A stretch of 64,000 nucleotides of DNA from Clarireedia homoeocarpa (GCA_001465935.1 LNKV01000020.1:178273-242272), one strand, 5' to 3'. Shown: positions 10,889 to 25,500, counted from the stretch's first letter. Made by a program: numbers and translations. Notes: a model not told the origin generated them from the sequence alone.

Positions 10889-12539
10889 ACCGAGACTTAA
10901 CGATGGTCTTCTTCGTCCTTCGTACTCGAGAAACGATAGATTGGAATCTTACCTAGAGGTTCGGCAATTAATGATGGCGTAAATGATTACCTCTCGTGTG
11001 ATTTGATATCATTCATAGTAGATAGTTGCTCAGAGAATTTTATATGATCAATGAATATTCACTGCTATGAAAGGTAATTATATTGAGATAACATCATGAT
11101 CATGCTGGGGTACAGTGTTTTTATATTTCCAGGCTATGGCCCTTCTCGCATTTTCTGCAACTGGCCCCTTTAGACGAAACTCGACCAGAGAACCATCAGA
11201 CCGTCCCAACTGATTCTCATTTAAAATTTATGGTACACCATCCAGTCATCAAATCACATACAAAATAATTGGAGAAAATCAAGATATATCAACAAAGGCC
11301 TCCTGCATAGATTGACAGACTAATCGACTAACTGACTGACTGACTAATAAGAAACCACGATAGCGACATCAACAGCACAACAGCACGTAATTTTCTCCTC
11401 GCCCTCCCCAACCACTTTTTCTATCTTCACCTCCATCTCAGCCTAGCTCATCCAGATCATCACTCCACACTCAAAGGTACTACGCATAAGGAGAAGGGTA
11501 GTAACAACTACTTTATGAAACCTCAACTCAAAATTCATCCACCAACCCCCTCCATGGTCCCAACTCATCCTTCTTAACAAAAAACCACAGTCCAGAAAGA
11601 AAGAAAGGAAGAAGAAAAAATCAAATCAGCTGTGCGCAGAGGAAACTCGTTGACATAAACGAAGGTCGCGGAGATCAAAAGAAGCAAAAAGTGCTAGAAA
11701 GTAAGCTAAGGACATCAGATGAAAATCCAAAGCAATAAATTGGGAAGAATAAAAGACATAAGTCGTGTAGAAAAGAAGACAACGAGAGAAAAGAAAAGAG
11801 AGAGGCAGAGAAAGATCGGCCTCAATGAATCCCACACATTATGATAAACTCCGCAAGAGCCAGTGCGATTTGCAAGGCCTTTGTATACCCCATTCCCAAT
11901 CCATGCTATACCAAACCAAAATCTCCATGTTGTCCTATACCAAATAACAACCAGTTCCCTTTGCAATTCCGTCCCATTTCCTATTTCCCCCATTTCATCC
12001 AGCCAAATTCGTAAAATACCTGTGCGTCCCATACAGGGGATCCCTAGACCAAAGCAAAACAAAAGTACTATAACTTTCGTTCCCAACTCCCAGCCACACG
12101 AAAATGGATTGAACCAAAAAGAAAAGCAAGCCGATAATTTTTTTTGGTTTTGTCTTCCCGTTCGTTCCAAAATTCCTAGATGCAAAGACTTTTTGTGATC
12201 CCATATTCCCATTTCTGCCACCATCGACACATTCTTATACCCTGTGCAACGCATCTCCATGCAAATTTATGTGTCAGTGTGACATTGTAATATGATATTC
12301 CCTACAACACTCCCTAGTGTTTCCTTGCGCCACTCAAGCAATCAATGATATTATGAAATGACATGAAAAGTTTCCCAGCAAATAAACAAAGAATTTCCGA
12401 AAGCTATTGTGCTTCAGAGTGGAAACCCTGAAAAGAGATGAGTAAGGGCGAAAGTTTGTGAGTTAAAGAAGAGGGATAACAGCAGAACTGGTTCCTCTCG
12501 TAGGTAAGGTCGAAATCATCATCTCGACGGAGTTTATGG

Positions 12540-14873
12540 CTAGCTGATGTTCAGTTCCTGAGCAAGTGCCATTGTAGGAAAATACCCTTCTGATTTTGGA
12601 ACACCCTCCCATCTGCCACAATGTCTACCGAGTGTATCTTGCGCGCCAGTGATGCTTGGTAAGGAATAAGCTCCTCCTGAAGTATACTCTTGCTTGATTT
12701 TACCAGGTACATATTCGGGGAGACTTGGTAATTGGTTTCGTGGCTCCGCTCCTTCCCAGATCGGTGCTGGATAGTACAAATAACAGTTAGAGTTCTCGAT
12801 GCCTTTTGCATCTTCCGCAGATAGAGTAGGCTCCATTGGAATCTGTACAGGAGCAGAACGGTAATGATGTGAACGGCCGTCATACGTGGAACCGTAGCCA
12901 GAGCCCGGAAGCATGGATGAGGTTCCTGACATGTTGATATCTCCTGGTGTGCGAGATGTACCACCAGAAGTGGTATATGAGCCACCACCACCTGCACCTC
13001 CAGCGCCTCCCGGACCAGAGCTGGCATTACTGCCTCGGCGCTCGCTTTGGTAATGACCTGGAGAGCGACCTCGCACAACCATGGGAGCGGACATGCGGAC
13101 TGCAATTTTGATCCATTGCTCTTGAGAACCCTGTCCTATATTCGCAAAAAGCTCAACTAGAAGATGATAATACTGCTGAGCAGCTCTCCGCTTGCCATTG
13201 TTTGCCGTAGCATTTTTGAACTGAATGCGCTCAAAGGTAGCTTCGATATTCTGTTGAGTTGGTGGTTGAGCAAAAGTTCCGTCGTACATCGATCGACCTC
13301 CACCAAGCCCATTGTCATTGCTGTACATGTTATGTTGGGTATGCGGTCGTGGGGATAGGTTAATTCGAGGTGGTTTCTCTTGCGGTCCTTTGTCTCTTTT
13401 CGGAGTATGTTGAACCAATTCGATCGCTTTTCCATCGCGCGCGTCTACTACCGCCGCTATGGACATCGCGAATCCATTTATTAATGGTCTCTGCGAGCCC
13501 GGTAACATAAGATGTACAGGACCATTGGGATTCAACGGCTGAAGCATAAAAGAGCAGCTCAGAGAGAAGTAATTTCTTCTATAACAAGTCCAGTCCGACT
13601 CAGCCAAAAAAAATCCCTTGTCAATCTTCGCGAAGATTTCTGGGGTGATGATTTGACCATCTGCTGCCTGGAGTGTATTTATGACCTCTGTCGCATTAAG
13701 TGGAGGGGTGAGTTGCCCTCCAAGCTGAGCTCCCTCCATATTTGTTGGACTTGCGAAAGCGCTTGACGATGGTGATAATGGCACGCCTCTTACAGTGCCA
13801 GATGTCGAAGGAGATCTGGATATTCCGTCCGTCCTTCGCAGATGTGGTGTTCCACCTGCGTATAAATCTCGTGCGCTTATTGGTGATGTTGGATGTGGTA
13901 AGGCAGGTGAGCGCGAAGGTGGTGCCATTCCAGGGGAGGAGTGACTGTGCGGATAGATCATTATCATCTGTGCACAACAAAGATGATGGTGTGTTGATGT
14001 ACTTAAAAGAGGAGTGAAGATACGTACATGGAATTTAGCCGTGGCTTAATATCGGGCATGGAATAGACTGAGGGGCTCGGAGAAAAGTAGGGATTGCTCC
14101 CACCCGAGTACGTGGGACCGCTCAGCGTGGACTGATAGGAATGCGGGTAAGGAGAAAACGAAATGTTGGGCGGGTTTGAGCTTTGATTCTGATGGTCGAT
14201 CGAAAATCCAGGACTGTGAGAGGTACTGGAATCGGAACTGAAACTGAGCTATCAATCAGCCACAGGTCTGAATGACCGTAAGACAACCTTTAAGGTTCTG
14301 AGGCAACGCTATCTTAGGAGCAATATTCTTCATGACGGGAATGATGCCCAGTTGGACTGCATATGTAGGACAGCCAACACAACCATTTGTTGCACAAAGA
14401 AGCGGGCACTACTCGCGTGATGCAAACCATTGGGGAAGTGCAGGCTTGGTCGAATTAGAGGCATAGGCTGTGCAACAATTGGAAAAATGAGCAATGACGA
14501 TGTGTGAAGTCGTGGCAGATTGGCCGGCGCTACTAGGCTGAGCGATAATAATGTAACCAGTAAATGCATGAGGATTTGAAACGACGATAACTGAGAGACA
14601 ACGCAAAAAGTAGTGCATATGCCTAAATGCAGGGTTGATGAGGGGGTACATCGGGAAGAAACAAACGACCAACGAACTTTGTGAGTAGACTCACCGTACA
14701 TCATCTGTTGCGGAAAGTGTCATATATCTCATCCCCATATCAGAGGGTAATGGCCGATGGTGAGCGAATTCCTGTCTTGAGGAGCTGTCAGGCTCTGGTT
14801 CGGATCCGACGATAGATAAAGACGAATGGCCTGAATAAGCGGCTAAGTCTGAGATATTACCAGCTTGTGACAT
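12540..14873 (-). CDS. vib-1/xprG-like: NDT80/PhoG-type transcription factor (VIB-1/XprG-like)
   Basis: Three exons: 14873-14695, 14243-14024 and 13967-12540, giving 608 residues. Intron 1 (GTGAGT donor, about 451 bases) ends at either of two acceptors six bases apart; intron 2 is 56 bases (GTATCT to CACAG). The p53-like NDT80 DNA-binding domain covers roughly residues 230-445. Marker segments are DGQIITPEIFAKIDKGFF, WTCYRRNYFSLSCSF, AAQQYYHLLVELFA and APMVVRGRSPGHYQSERR. Family members regulate extracellular proteases, carbon and nitrogen starvation responses, programmed cell death and heterokaryon incompatibility (N. crassa vib-1, A. nidulans xprG). The N-terminus is Ser/Pro/Tyr-rich, and Gly-rich linkers follow the domain. 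The apparent TTG-initiated extension is rejected; ATG 14873 is the first in-frame ATG. Meiotic NDT80 or fsd-1 paralogues are the alternative; length and the RGRSPGHYQ motif favour VIB-1/XprG. Confidence 0.85.
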
Positions 14874-16229
14874 GAAGTGATCGATTGTCAATTTTTGATG
14901 TGTTAAAACTGCGCGGGGTGGGGTGGTTAGCAGCGGGATGACAGAAACGCAGAAAAAAATATCCGAAAGATTTTGCTAATACGATCTGGATAAGAGATGT
15001 GACAAGGGAAAGATCTGCGAATGAAAGGAGAGTATAGCGTTGAACGGAAATGATAGAAATGTGCCGCATGAATGATGGCTCATGGGGGCCGGGCGGATAG
15101 TTGTTTTGAGGGTCTCTTGCAAGGAAATGTAGACGGGATATTGGCAGGAGAAGATTCGGGTTGTCAAAATAGCGGATTGTTTTAGGATTGGGCATTTCAT
15201 TTCCTTTTCCCTCAGCCGTCCCTCTGGTGTATTTCAACGGCGAGATTCGGTAAGGGAGTGATGAATGTAACACACGGCAACTTTGTTCCATGGACATTCC
15301 GTTTCACCAGTTTCTGTAGGGCATTACACCCGATGCTGTTCGTTTGATGCGACACCATTTGAGCGAAGGAATGGAGACGATAACACAAACCATCGTAGAA
15401 ACTGTTGAGCGAAAAGACCACCACCACCACCACCATCACCACAAAAAAGCGACAAACAGGATGACTCTCAAGATCCAAACTACTGACGTTCTTTCGAAGC
15501 AACACAGAAAAGCAAAGAAAACTCAACAGCTTTTGGGGATAAAATTGTTTTGTTGAAAATGAGAAATGGAAGGAAAGCAGATGGAGCTGGAGCAGAGATA
15601 GGTGAGAGGGGAAAGAAGTATGCAGCAATATATAAAAAAAGATTGTTTCAAAAGAAAGCAAAAGGGATTGCATAGCTTACTTACTATCGTTCATTTGCAG
15701 CCTCGCCCTCCTCAAAATGCTCTTTTCTCGCGGGAAATTCCCACTTCTTACTACCTCGACCAGATCAAATGAAGCGAGGTCGAGAGTCGACGACGATAGT
15801 GAGGCGCGGACCTCTCGCGGACGAAAGACGCGTTTAACAATGATTTGACGAAGTTTGATTTGCAGGTCTTTCGCTCCAAATCGAATCAACAGGTCTTTTT
15901 AACGTGGTACAATTGGTAGTCTAATATAAGACCAACAACGGCTTGGACCGTTGTCCCCGAAATTTTGGGGTGAAATGGGAGGGGGGGTTTGGATTGAAGG
16001 AAGGAATTTTGGTTAAGAGTGTGATACGGTAGACGGTAGTGGAGATCGCTCCTGGTAGGTAGGTGAGGTGAGCAAGGCGCGGGTAAGGATAGGCCGGACC
16101 ATTCACCGTAGGCCGTTAAAGGTAGGCGAAAGGAATTCGAAGACGAACGAATCCAATGGGCTGGAAGAACCCAAATAAGAAGAATGGACTACCAGCACCG
16201 ACCAGGACGGACCAAGACCAACCCCGAAT

Positions 16230-16525
16230 CAATTGGTGGGTGGGATGAGATGTGGATGGGCAGGGGGATGGTTGGATGGTTGGGGGTTCAGGATGGATGG
16301 CTGAAGAAACCTGCGATAGAGCGCGAAGTAATTCAGACCAAAACTTTTTTTCTTGTCTGTCGATGCTTTCCCTCTTTTCTCGTTTCGTTTGATTGGGGGA
16401 GGGGGGAAGCGAGTGGATGGGTTGGATGGGTGGGTGGATGGATGGACTGGGAAGTTCTCTTTTGGCTGCACTTTGCCTTTTGCGTTGCGTTGCGTTGCCT
16501 CGCCTTGCGTTGCCTTGCCTCTGCC
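16230..16525 (+). repeat. GGATG/GGTTG minisatellite and TTGCG/TTGCC run
   Basis: Imperfect tandem pentamers of the GGATG and GGTTG type span about 16254-16300 and 16410-16450, followed by a TTGCG/TTGCC run at 16478-16525. Apparent protein frames across it are low-complexity products of the repeat. Confidence 0.6.
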
Positions 16526-19500
16526 TTACTTCTGTTACAATGGAGGCGTATTCCGTATTCTTTTGCTGATTGTCGCCAATGCCGGCAATGCTTCTGCTGC
16601 TACTGCTTTGGTTCTCCGTGCTTGTATGTGCCTTTGCGCGAATGAGGATGCGTCAGTTTTCTGTTTCTGGTCGTCGCCTGGTTGTTCTGTACAGTCCGGC
16701 CTTTCTATGCACTAAAAGATTGCTGCGATTGACGATGCACTTACTCCCTGCAGGTCCCTCCAGATTGGATTCGAAAGCTTCCGAGTGAATCTTATTTCGG
16801 TTACCTAGGATATGACAGTGCTATTGTAATTTCTTCTCCTGGCTGGGGCCGAGTGAATAGTTCTACGGCTGCTGAATTGGGCTTCACTGCCAATCCTTAT
16901 AATTCCAGATCCCAGGTCCAAGGTAGAGAGACGGCCTGTGGGTAAACAGTGCGAAAGTACCCACCAAGAATGCACTGCAGCTTTCGGCCAATAAGGCGCT
17001 GAGAGGAGGTGCGGGCAATGATGGAGCTGCTGTAGGAGAACTCGAGCCAGCGCAAAATCTACAGGGTCGAATCTCAAAGACTTCCCAAAGGAGTATCGAG
17101 AAATAAGTATATGCTGCGACGGCTGCAATGGAGTAGTAATATGCACGAAATTGCCAGGAATACCCTCGCAGTACCGTCCGTCTATTCAACGTCCCGGATG
17201 TATGAACTCGGTTTTTTGGTCGATTCTCGACCCGCCCCAGCTGCTTTGGAATCCTTACCAGCAAGGAAGGTGGAAAAGTGCGGCGAGAAAAATGTTATGC
17301 TGAAAGCTGTGCAGATATGTCGATTATACGATGATTCGGTGTTGTCCAATCACTATTTTCGTATATTTGCTTATTGCTTGCTTGCTTTACCTTCCCTTGC
17401 GCTTCCGGGTTTTGCCTTGTCGCGGACCCACTCCGTACCGTACTCCTGTTGCTACTCGAAGTAAAGTAGCCTTTCAAGGGTTCTTTTGCGTTGAGCGTGG
17501 ATGCTGGAACTTGCTTCCGCCGCTGACAATGACGGCTTAGTGCGTTGATGAGGTTGTGTGTGGATGGATGGGTTGTATGACCTGGACCGTTGACAGGATA
17601 ATGAAGATCCCTCAATGGCTGCCGATCCTCTTTGGCCTTTTGGGGGCCGAATGCTTGTAGCCGACCGAAACCTTGCAAAAACAAAAGTCAAATGCGGTCA
17701 CTTAAAAGGTCGAGCCGTGCAGTAGGGTACCCGTCTTTCGATCGGAGATCCCTAACTGAGTATTGGTATTGGATAGCTCTCTCGGATATCGTAAGATATG
17801 TAGGTAAGCTGGAATGTCGTATGTATAGGTGTATAGGTATATAGGTATAGGTGTTGGTGTGGGTATGGGGTATATTGAGTACCGGTTGGAACTAAGGTGT
17901 GGTAGATGCAATGGGTGCAGTTTGTATCAAATGTACTCTGAGGTAAGAATAGTTGTACGTTCCAGCTAAAGGGATAGAAGTATTCGAGCAGGAACAATAT
18001 TTCCTGGCCCTTTTATTGAGATATCTCCTTTCTTTTGTATCCACCTCTCATCGGGGAATAATCCGCTCGAGGACAATTGGAACAGTAGCTGTGCGGAGAA
18101 TTGCAGAAAACTCTTCAGACCGAAATGCACGAAAACTGCTGGAAAGATGCAGTTAGCCTACGAAGGATTTTCGATTGAAAGAACAAGGATCGTTCAAGAG
18201 CTGCGAATGCAAGCAGGGCAATTGTGACATAGTGTAAAAAAGGCTGTAGGGTGTGAATGAATGGCTATTATGCCCCTTCACCGAAAGGGTATAACGTGGG
18301 CTGGGATCTCAAATGCACGGCTGATCCAACGCTCCGGTTAATGGGCAATGAAAATGAAAACAAGTACTGACAATGAAATCTAAAAGTACCTTTCTATGTC
18401 AAGTAGTGAGGCCGACAACTTGTCTGACTATACTTTTATACTGCGAAGTGAAGCTGGCAGCGGCGACAAGATTGAATGGGTTTGTAATATGCAGCTAGCA
18501 CTCTTGAAGTTTTTGGACTCTTGGGTGACTCTCTGGTGAAGTAATATTGATATCCAATGCGATGTTAGACTGAAAAGGTTTCTTGAAGGATGACGAGCTA
18601 ATATGATGTGATGCAGATATCCACGGAAGGAATTCGAGAGATATATGGTATCCCAAGATTACTACTAACGGCGACCAGTTTGGTTCGAGTGATCTTCGTT
18701 ATAATAATAATCAACACGTGGATATCCCAAGAGGAAGCTTCTTCGAGTTACATATCAGCTACTTTTCGAATCAAGATCGATGTGATCTTCTTGAGCTCCA
18801 ATCTCCTGGAACTAGACTTAACGTTACCGAAGCCGGAGGTACCGGATTGGACTCGCACGAACTCTGAGTCAATAAAGATCTCGGGCAAATAAAACGTTGC
18901 GCAAAATCCAAGAAGGGGTGATAGTGATCCTGAAGTTGACTAAGACTTTGATAGGAAAGACCTAATCACTTAGCTTTTTTTTAAGCTTTGGTGACAAGAC
19001 AAGCGCGCGACATGACACCCAGATCTAGCGGAAGATCATTATCTGCTTCTGAGAGGCCAGTGTGAAGTATCCAAAGCAAAGTAGCAATCCGTTTTGGGGA
19101 TCTGTTCGCATTCACAGGCAGACCCTTGGAAGGGCTCCTTCGTCGACGCAGGAACACAATAACTATTTTCCTTGGAACTAAGTTTATGTTTGATTTCGTG
19201 GACCAAATCAACTATGATCGACCGAATATGACTGGTCACATTCATCAGGTACATTCCCGGCAAGGACGCCCGAATCACTAAGAACGCATCGCAGCTGATT
19301 CCTCCAAAAAACACTATCAGCGGCGCAGAGAGACATGCTGGCCGTCAGTCACTCTCAAGCCAAAACATCTTAAACGAAATTCGCTCCACTGGTCCATCTA
19401 AGTGGCAATATGTCTGGATGCAACTCGCATATCGAAAGGAAGATAGTCATTGGTCAGTGGCAGAGGAGGTGCCATTGCGCCATTAGAACAGCACTAATAT

Positions 19501-22500
19501 ATCCTTCCATATAAGATTGCAGAAGGTATGCATGTCCATGGCCAATAATATTATCTGCAATGACCAGGCGTCCCTTTTAGGAAAGGGATTGAAAAGTCTT
19601 TGACCTGTGATACTGCATCTTCTTGGATATGCTCAACAGGTGAGCATTAGGGTCTTTCAGGACGGCTGTTAGGCTGTCGATATCCTTCCTATCGTCATTA
19701 TTCTAGGACTTGATAATTCTGGGCTGCTTCAAGCTACCATACAAATGGATTGCTACCTGACTTTGTCGTTGGTTGAGCTCGTTTGCTTCGACACGTGTTA
19801 GGTTGGTGAGGAAAATAAGTTTATTTGTTAACTATCACTACTAGTATAGATCCATAAGTGTTTACCTCCACAGCCCCAAAGTCAACCACGGTACAGGACA
19901 TTTTTGAGCCCCTAAAAGTTCGCGGCGCCATGCAACTACCGACACTTATTTCGGCCCCTCAATTCACCAACTTTCTTATCATAGTTGACATGGCTCCATT
20001 GAAGGTTTTCGGAGTTTATCGCCTTTTGTCTCAGACCCCCAAAAGCTACTTCCTGTTTGAAGCAGTAGGATGTCTACATTCGCTCATAATTATCGTAGCT
20101 CTGTGACCCTATAGCAAGATTGCCTTTTCGGTAACGATTGGTCTTTCGCGGATGTGGCTTTCCTTTAGTCTACTCTAGTGTTTAATTGGCCGAGTCAGAG
20201 GCAGGATCAGATATTAAACCTTCCGCTGAGCGAGTATCAGCTGCTCCTCTGCAAACTGTCTAACATTTTCGACGCCCCCATTCCACTCGAATCGAGACGC
20301 CCTATGTGCATCATTCAGAACTAAAGCTAACTCGATCTATCTAACTTATAGTTGCACCGAATAAACACAAAGCTTACTTGAAATGCTTTCAACACTGTCT
20401 TTGATACGGCAGTGATAATTGTGCTATTTGGGCCCTACAGAGTGGGAGGTGCTTCGCGTTAAGAAATGGGTGAGAAGAGATTGATCTGGCGACCACCTTC
20501 GACGTCGTAGCGAAGTCGTACTGCAGCTACTCAGTCACGGAAGATTCCCACGACCTCATCATTTTTCATCTCAGGCCAATTGGGGCTGCCCTCATGGTTG
20601 GATGCTTCTTGTCGAAAAGCACACTGTCTACCAGCCAGCGCCGACGGCTCAGTAGAAACATATCAATCCGCTTTCAACTGAGAAGCCGTTTCGATGCCGA
20701 AGCACGGACACGCCCACAATTTTATTTGGCTCCTCCTTAACCATGCTCATGCATAGTCCTATGCTTCCCCGCGTCTAGTTTCGTTTTCGTAGCGCGAGGG
20801 AGAAGGTATTCTTCGAGCCCTCAATCATCCGTCATAATTTCTTTACGAATGGGGTTCCTCGTATCCCGGAAGTCATAAAACTCTACAACCTATCATAGGC
20901 ATGCGACCACCTCCTTCCTATATGCAGCTAAGCATAATGATGCCGCGCCGCCTTTTGGGTCACGCTCTCAAACATAAGCTGCATCAAAGGCTTGCTGCAA
21001 GGTGCCGGAACACGCTCTCCTGCTAGCCACGTGAATTGTGCTTCGAAAATCCCAGGAACAACTTACTTCTTCCCATCCATATCCTTCAAATCTTACCAAA
21101 CAAACGATTTCACTTTGACATCCTAGAGTGAGAAATCAGGATTTTGTTTGCCTTTTGCACAGCTCGTTGTATACAACCACAAGGGATTTTAAGCCCGAGT
21201 CCCGATAAGCAAATATAGATCGTTGACTCAACTATCGATCCTAATCGAAAGCTGGGCAAGGCAGGTAAAATTTCCGTTGACCATTCATCTGTTGAGAGAT
21301 TGAAGCATCGGCCAGAAACGAAAACTTTCGCAGATCCTGTTTGGTTGCAGCATACCAGTGAGAGTGTCGGCTCGGGCCGGGGTATGTCTTTCCCTTCAAA
21401 CACTCAACGGTGGGTTGATATCATTCAATTTTCGTGGGATTTGAGAACATTGAATGAAGTGCAGATTTGCTGCAAAGATGCTCATGATGGTCGGGGTGGG
21501 ATCTCCAGCTACTGACAAAGGAACAAAAATCAGCCTCCTTCATCGCACTGGCCCATCCCAGGAATTCCACCTAAGAAACGTTTCACAGCAGCGGTACTGC
21601 TGTGCTATATTGTGTTGTGTAGTGCCCACGATCTCTGTACCATATGATAAATCTTTTCCGTTCGAGATAAAAACCACCCCAGGTTACACACCCATTTGCG
21701 CGGGCACCCAATCAACAGGCCTATTAAGTTTCTTCCTTCGATAATTTCCTTCGGCTTTTTCGTTTTCTTTGTTGCTTTTTCTGATTGGATTTTGGTCAAC
21801 GGTTGCACACGGCACGGGTGGGTGAATTTCATGTGCCGTTTGTTGAGTTGCTCGGTATTCGCTTTCTGGGCCTGGACTGGACCATGGAGGGGGTGTTCAG
21901 AACGCAGATGATTGAAGTCTTTCCAATACAACGCCCACAGATCAATGTTGTATGGATTCAAAAAGGTCATTGTTTGCCTTTGCTTTGCTTTATTCTCAAG
22001 GCAAGGTTGTTTGTCATGAGCAGGGAAAATTGATGATGGATGCATCAACATCGGGACATACCTGCTTTAGCGAGTATCTAAGTGTAAGTCTCGTGCATCC
22101 GGATGCAACCTGATAGGTACATCAGATATGTACTAGGGAGGGTGTAAGCACTCGGACCAATTCAGTATGGTGGTATCTGGAGCCTTTCCAATTGTGCCGT
22201 CTTATGCATACATTTAGTTCTCTCATTTTTCAGGACAATTCCGTGCGTGCAGGTGAAGAAATACCTAGGTACCTTGCAGGCATTATATCACCACGAGGAG
22301 ACTACACCCCTCTCTAATGGAAAGGGGAAACTGAGGAGAGCATGACGAAGAGAGAATACAAGAAGGGGGAGAGATAGGAACAACATGATTGCTCATTGGT
22401 GAGGTTTGCAGTGGCCCTTGTAGATACCCAGGAACTTACTTACCTAAGTGTCTATGTGGATTACCTTTTGATATTCTCGAGATTGCCGCTCCCTGGGAGT

Positions 22501-25500
22501 CTGGTCCCGGAAAAGCCATATTCTTGTGTATCCCGGTAGTCATAATGCCGCGATGAATAGCATCATGCGGGGACAATAGGCCTGAAAAGCGGTCATACGA
22601 TTAGCAGCCTTCGAGTATGAATACTCCGGCAAAAGCCAGCAATTATAGGGAAACGCAACAAAGCAGACCAATTTCCTTTCCAACCACTATCTCCACCAAC
22701 CGTTCATCGGCCCCCCGTAGTCTTCCTTGACAGACATTCATCTGTCGCTCGTAAGTTTCAGCGCAAGCTCATGAACTAATGATGGCCCGATACCAAAATC
22801 TTCTTGACGCAATGCATATTGATGTGTGTAGTTAAGCATTTAGTACGACTATACTGCAAGTTTCCCGTTTGCAAGCTTGCATGCCCAGAAATTGTCGAGA
22901 TCCAGCGTTTTCCACAATTCATGATCTTTTCGCCAATTAGATGACTGTCCAAGTTTGGGAACAGTCCATTCTAATCTCGATTTGTACTGGTGCCCGTCTT
23001 ATTGTCTCCACCAAGAGCATCCTTCCTCCAAACCTTCTGCCGATCCGAAACCTTCCATCTTCGGCTTCATGCCTTTTTCTATGTGCGTGATCACATATCC
23101 ATTATATATATTAGAGAAGGTGATATTGGACCTTAACCAATATTCATGCAGCTGCTCAGTCAGATAGGTGTAAGATTCCAAGCAAGATTAACCTTAATTT
23201 CTGAGCGACATGTCAAATCTAAATCTCACGAACGTCTCACCATAGAACTGGTGAACCTTCTCGACTACAAAACGCTCCCTATCTCGTTTCCGTTATTTCA
23301 GCACGGCTCTCCGAGGACCCCCAACCATTAGCTTTCATAGTGACTTGCATGTTTCGTACATATGCTGTCTGTCTGTATTGACGCCCTCGGCTTCCCATGC
23401 CTCGGAACAATCCACCAATCCTCGTTCATTCTTCACGAAAGAGTCTATGAGGTATTTCCGACTGCTGCGGGTCAAGAGAACACAACAGATGCTTGATAGG
23501 GTGTATAACATGCCGCAAATTATTATTACGAACCGAATGAAAAAAAGAAAGAAAAAGAAAAAAAGGCCGAAACCGAAACCGACATGTTTCCACCATGAAA
23601 TCCACCGTTCCCACTATCCTACCGAACTCTCGGGATCCGCTATCAAACAATGACAATTATAAAAAGCATCAAGTCTACCAAAAGAAGAAAATCAGCCGTT
23701 CGTTTTTAAGGAAGTCAGCAAGATGGCGACGTACAGATCACTACTGACCTTCAACTTGGCTTAGATTTGTCCCTCCTACTCTCTGCCTGCTGTGTAGCCT
23801 AAGGTCATGCGGCTACCTGCTGCGTAACAGTGGGCTTTCGCGATACTTTTTTACTGAGGCGGAGGCAGCTCCGTAAGATGTTATTCGCCATCATCAGTTC
23901 ATGGGATTTATCATATGCTTTGACCCTGAGATGAACGGTCAAAAATCAAGGCTTCGGAAATTTTGAGTCTTGCCTCCCTTCTCTTTCATCTTGCCTTCCC
24001 TTCTCTTTCATCTTTCGCCCTTCCACATATCGTACGGACCCGCCCACTCATATTGGCATTAGCGGTTGGTTCGGACTTTAATGATTATTCATTGAGAGTG
24101 GAATGTGTTGGAGATAGGTAATGTTGAATGGTAAGTGCAATTGATATCCAGGTTTCATTAGTGGCGTGGGGTTCAGATCTCTAAGGACAAGTTGGGTTGA
24201 GGTAGGGTAAGTTGAGCGTCAAGCAGCCGGGATGCATTGTGATTGGAGTTTGTTTTCGATACAATCTTTGTCTAATACAGGCTCAAGGCAAGGGAAGAGG
24301 AAGGGTCCATCGGAAGATAAGGTGGATCCTTTCGTTGGTTTTCGTAAGACGCTTCTACCCTATCCGCTTGTTAGTTCACAGTTCTAGTGTTACTGCTATG
24401 CAGGTTAAAAGGATAGGTCTGAGGTCGTATATGTCAGGTGGGTGTTTTCCTGCATGGGGATAATCTCATAACCCCTAGTGGAAGGAATGATCACCTAAAA
24501 TCACCGACTTGAGCTCCACACTTGGAGATCCCTTTTATATCCGGGAATTTCCAACAAGTAGAATTGTCAGGTGGGCGGCGCGCATGGGGGACAGCAAGCA
24601 GGTAAAGCAAGGCAAAGCAAGGCATCATGAAGTGTTCACTTTTCATTCATCGTTGGGCGGACATACATAAAGCACAAAGAGATCACATGCAACTTCCCCC
24701 CATACAGCCAATCTTCTCAAATCCATGAGAGCATATTGTTTGCCTACTCGTTCATCACATATCCCTATCCTGCGCAGCAACATAGGTAGCTTGCAGCATG
24801 GCATCATACCTGCATCAACACTCGGGCATCTAGGAAATTTTGTATGGCTATACAAAGCAATGCAGATGTGTATGTATGCGTGTCAGAACCATATCGAAGG
24901 CCTTTCCGAACGTCCTATCCCCCCAAAAGAACTGAGCATCATGAATCACCGCTAGTTCAAAAGCATATTAGAATCCCTACGTGTGTTACATGAGGCTGAT
25001 AGTGAGGAATGAACAGGGTTTTAGAACAACTAGTGAAATTTGGACGCACAGAATTAAGGTCCGGATTGCAAACTACGGGTATTGCAACAGGCAGGAGAAG
25101 GAGCTGGTGGGGCGGGGGAAGTTTGAATTTGGCTACACGAAGTGCTCGGTGTCTACCTTATTTGTCTTTCCCATAGAATTCCTTGCTCGTTTATTCATCT
25201 ATTCGTTCACTCATCCTCGCGGAGTAAGGGGGCTCAGAAAGATCATCTCGTTATCTGGCGATAGTCCATAAGTTTAGTGACACGTTACTTGCCATTGCCA
25301 CTTTTCTTTCTATTCGGAGCGAGCCCCAAGCCTCTTTTCTTTCTAATGTGCATTGGGATTGTGTTTTAGGCAGCTTAAGCTCAGCTCTAGCTGAGGGGTA
25401 GTACCATCATTCAATATGATCGGTATCAGAGAAGCTAGCTACTAGGTGAACTATCGAATTACCGCACGCTAATGGCACTCGGATACGCTGCTCTTAGGAT

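Larger units (their letters stand above)
9269..12539. other. Gene-free region with simple repeats
   Basis: No convincing gene on either strand. It contains a perfect short palindrome (9794-9809), a 30-base poly-A run (10857-10886), CT-rich tracts near 10480-10570 and an ACTG microsatellite near 11333-11345. The right part, up to 12540, probably includes the 3' untranslated region of the transcription factor gene. Confidence 0.45.

Noticed and set aside
14046..14255. 69-codon minus-strand frame over the second exon of the transcription factor
   Set aside because: It is the wrong frame; the alternative frame of the same stretch is Ser/Pro/Tyr-rich and splices in frame to both neighbours.
14330..14704. 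124-codon minus-strand frame
   Set aside because: It lies inside intron 1 of the transcription factor gene and has no recognisable domain; the exon-1 frame ends at a regular GTGAGT donor.
15344..15556. Frame encoding a run of histidines
   Set aside because: Product of the CAC microsatellite in the leader region of the transcription factor gene; no domain or conserved flank.
16184..16788. Several overlapping frames of up to 153 codons
   Set aside because: Composed of minisatellite-encoded Trp/Gly or Leu/Ala runs; no splice logic, no domain.
18981..19314. 91-codon minus-strand frame
   Set aside because: No ATG in a convincing context, no family resemblance and no adjoining exon found; left as unexplained sequence.
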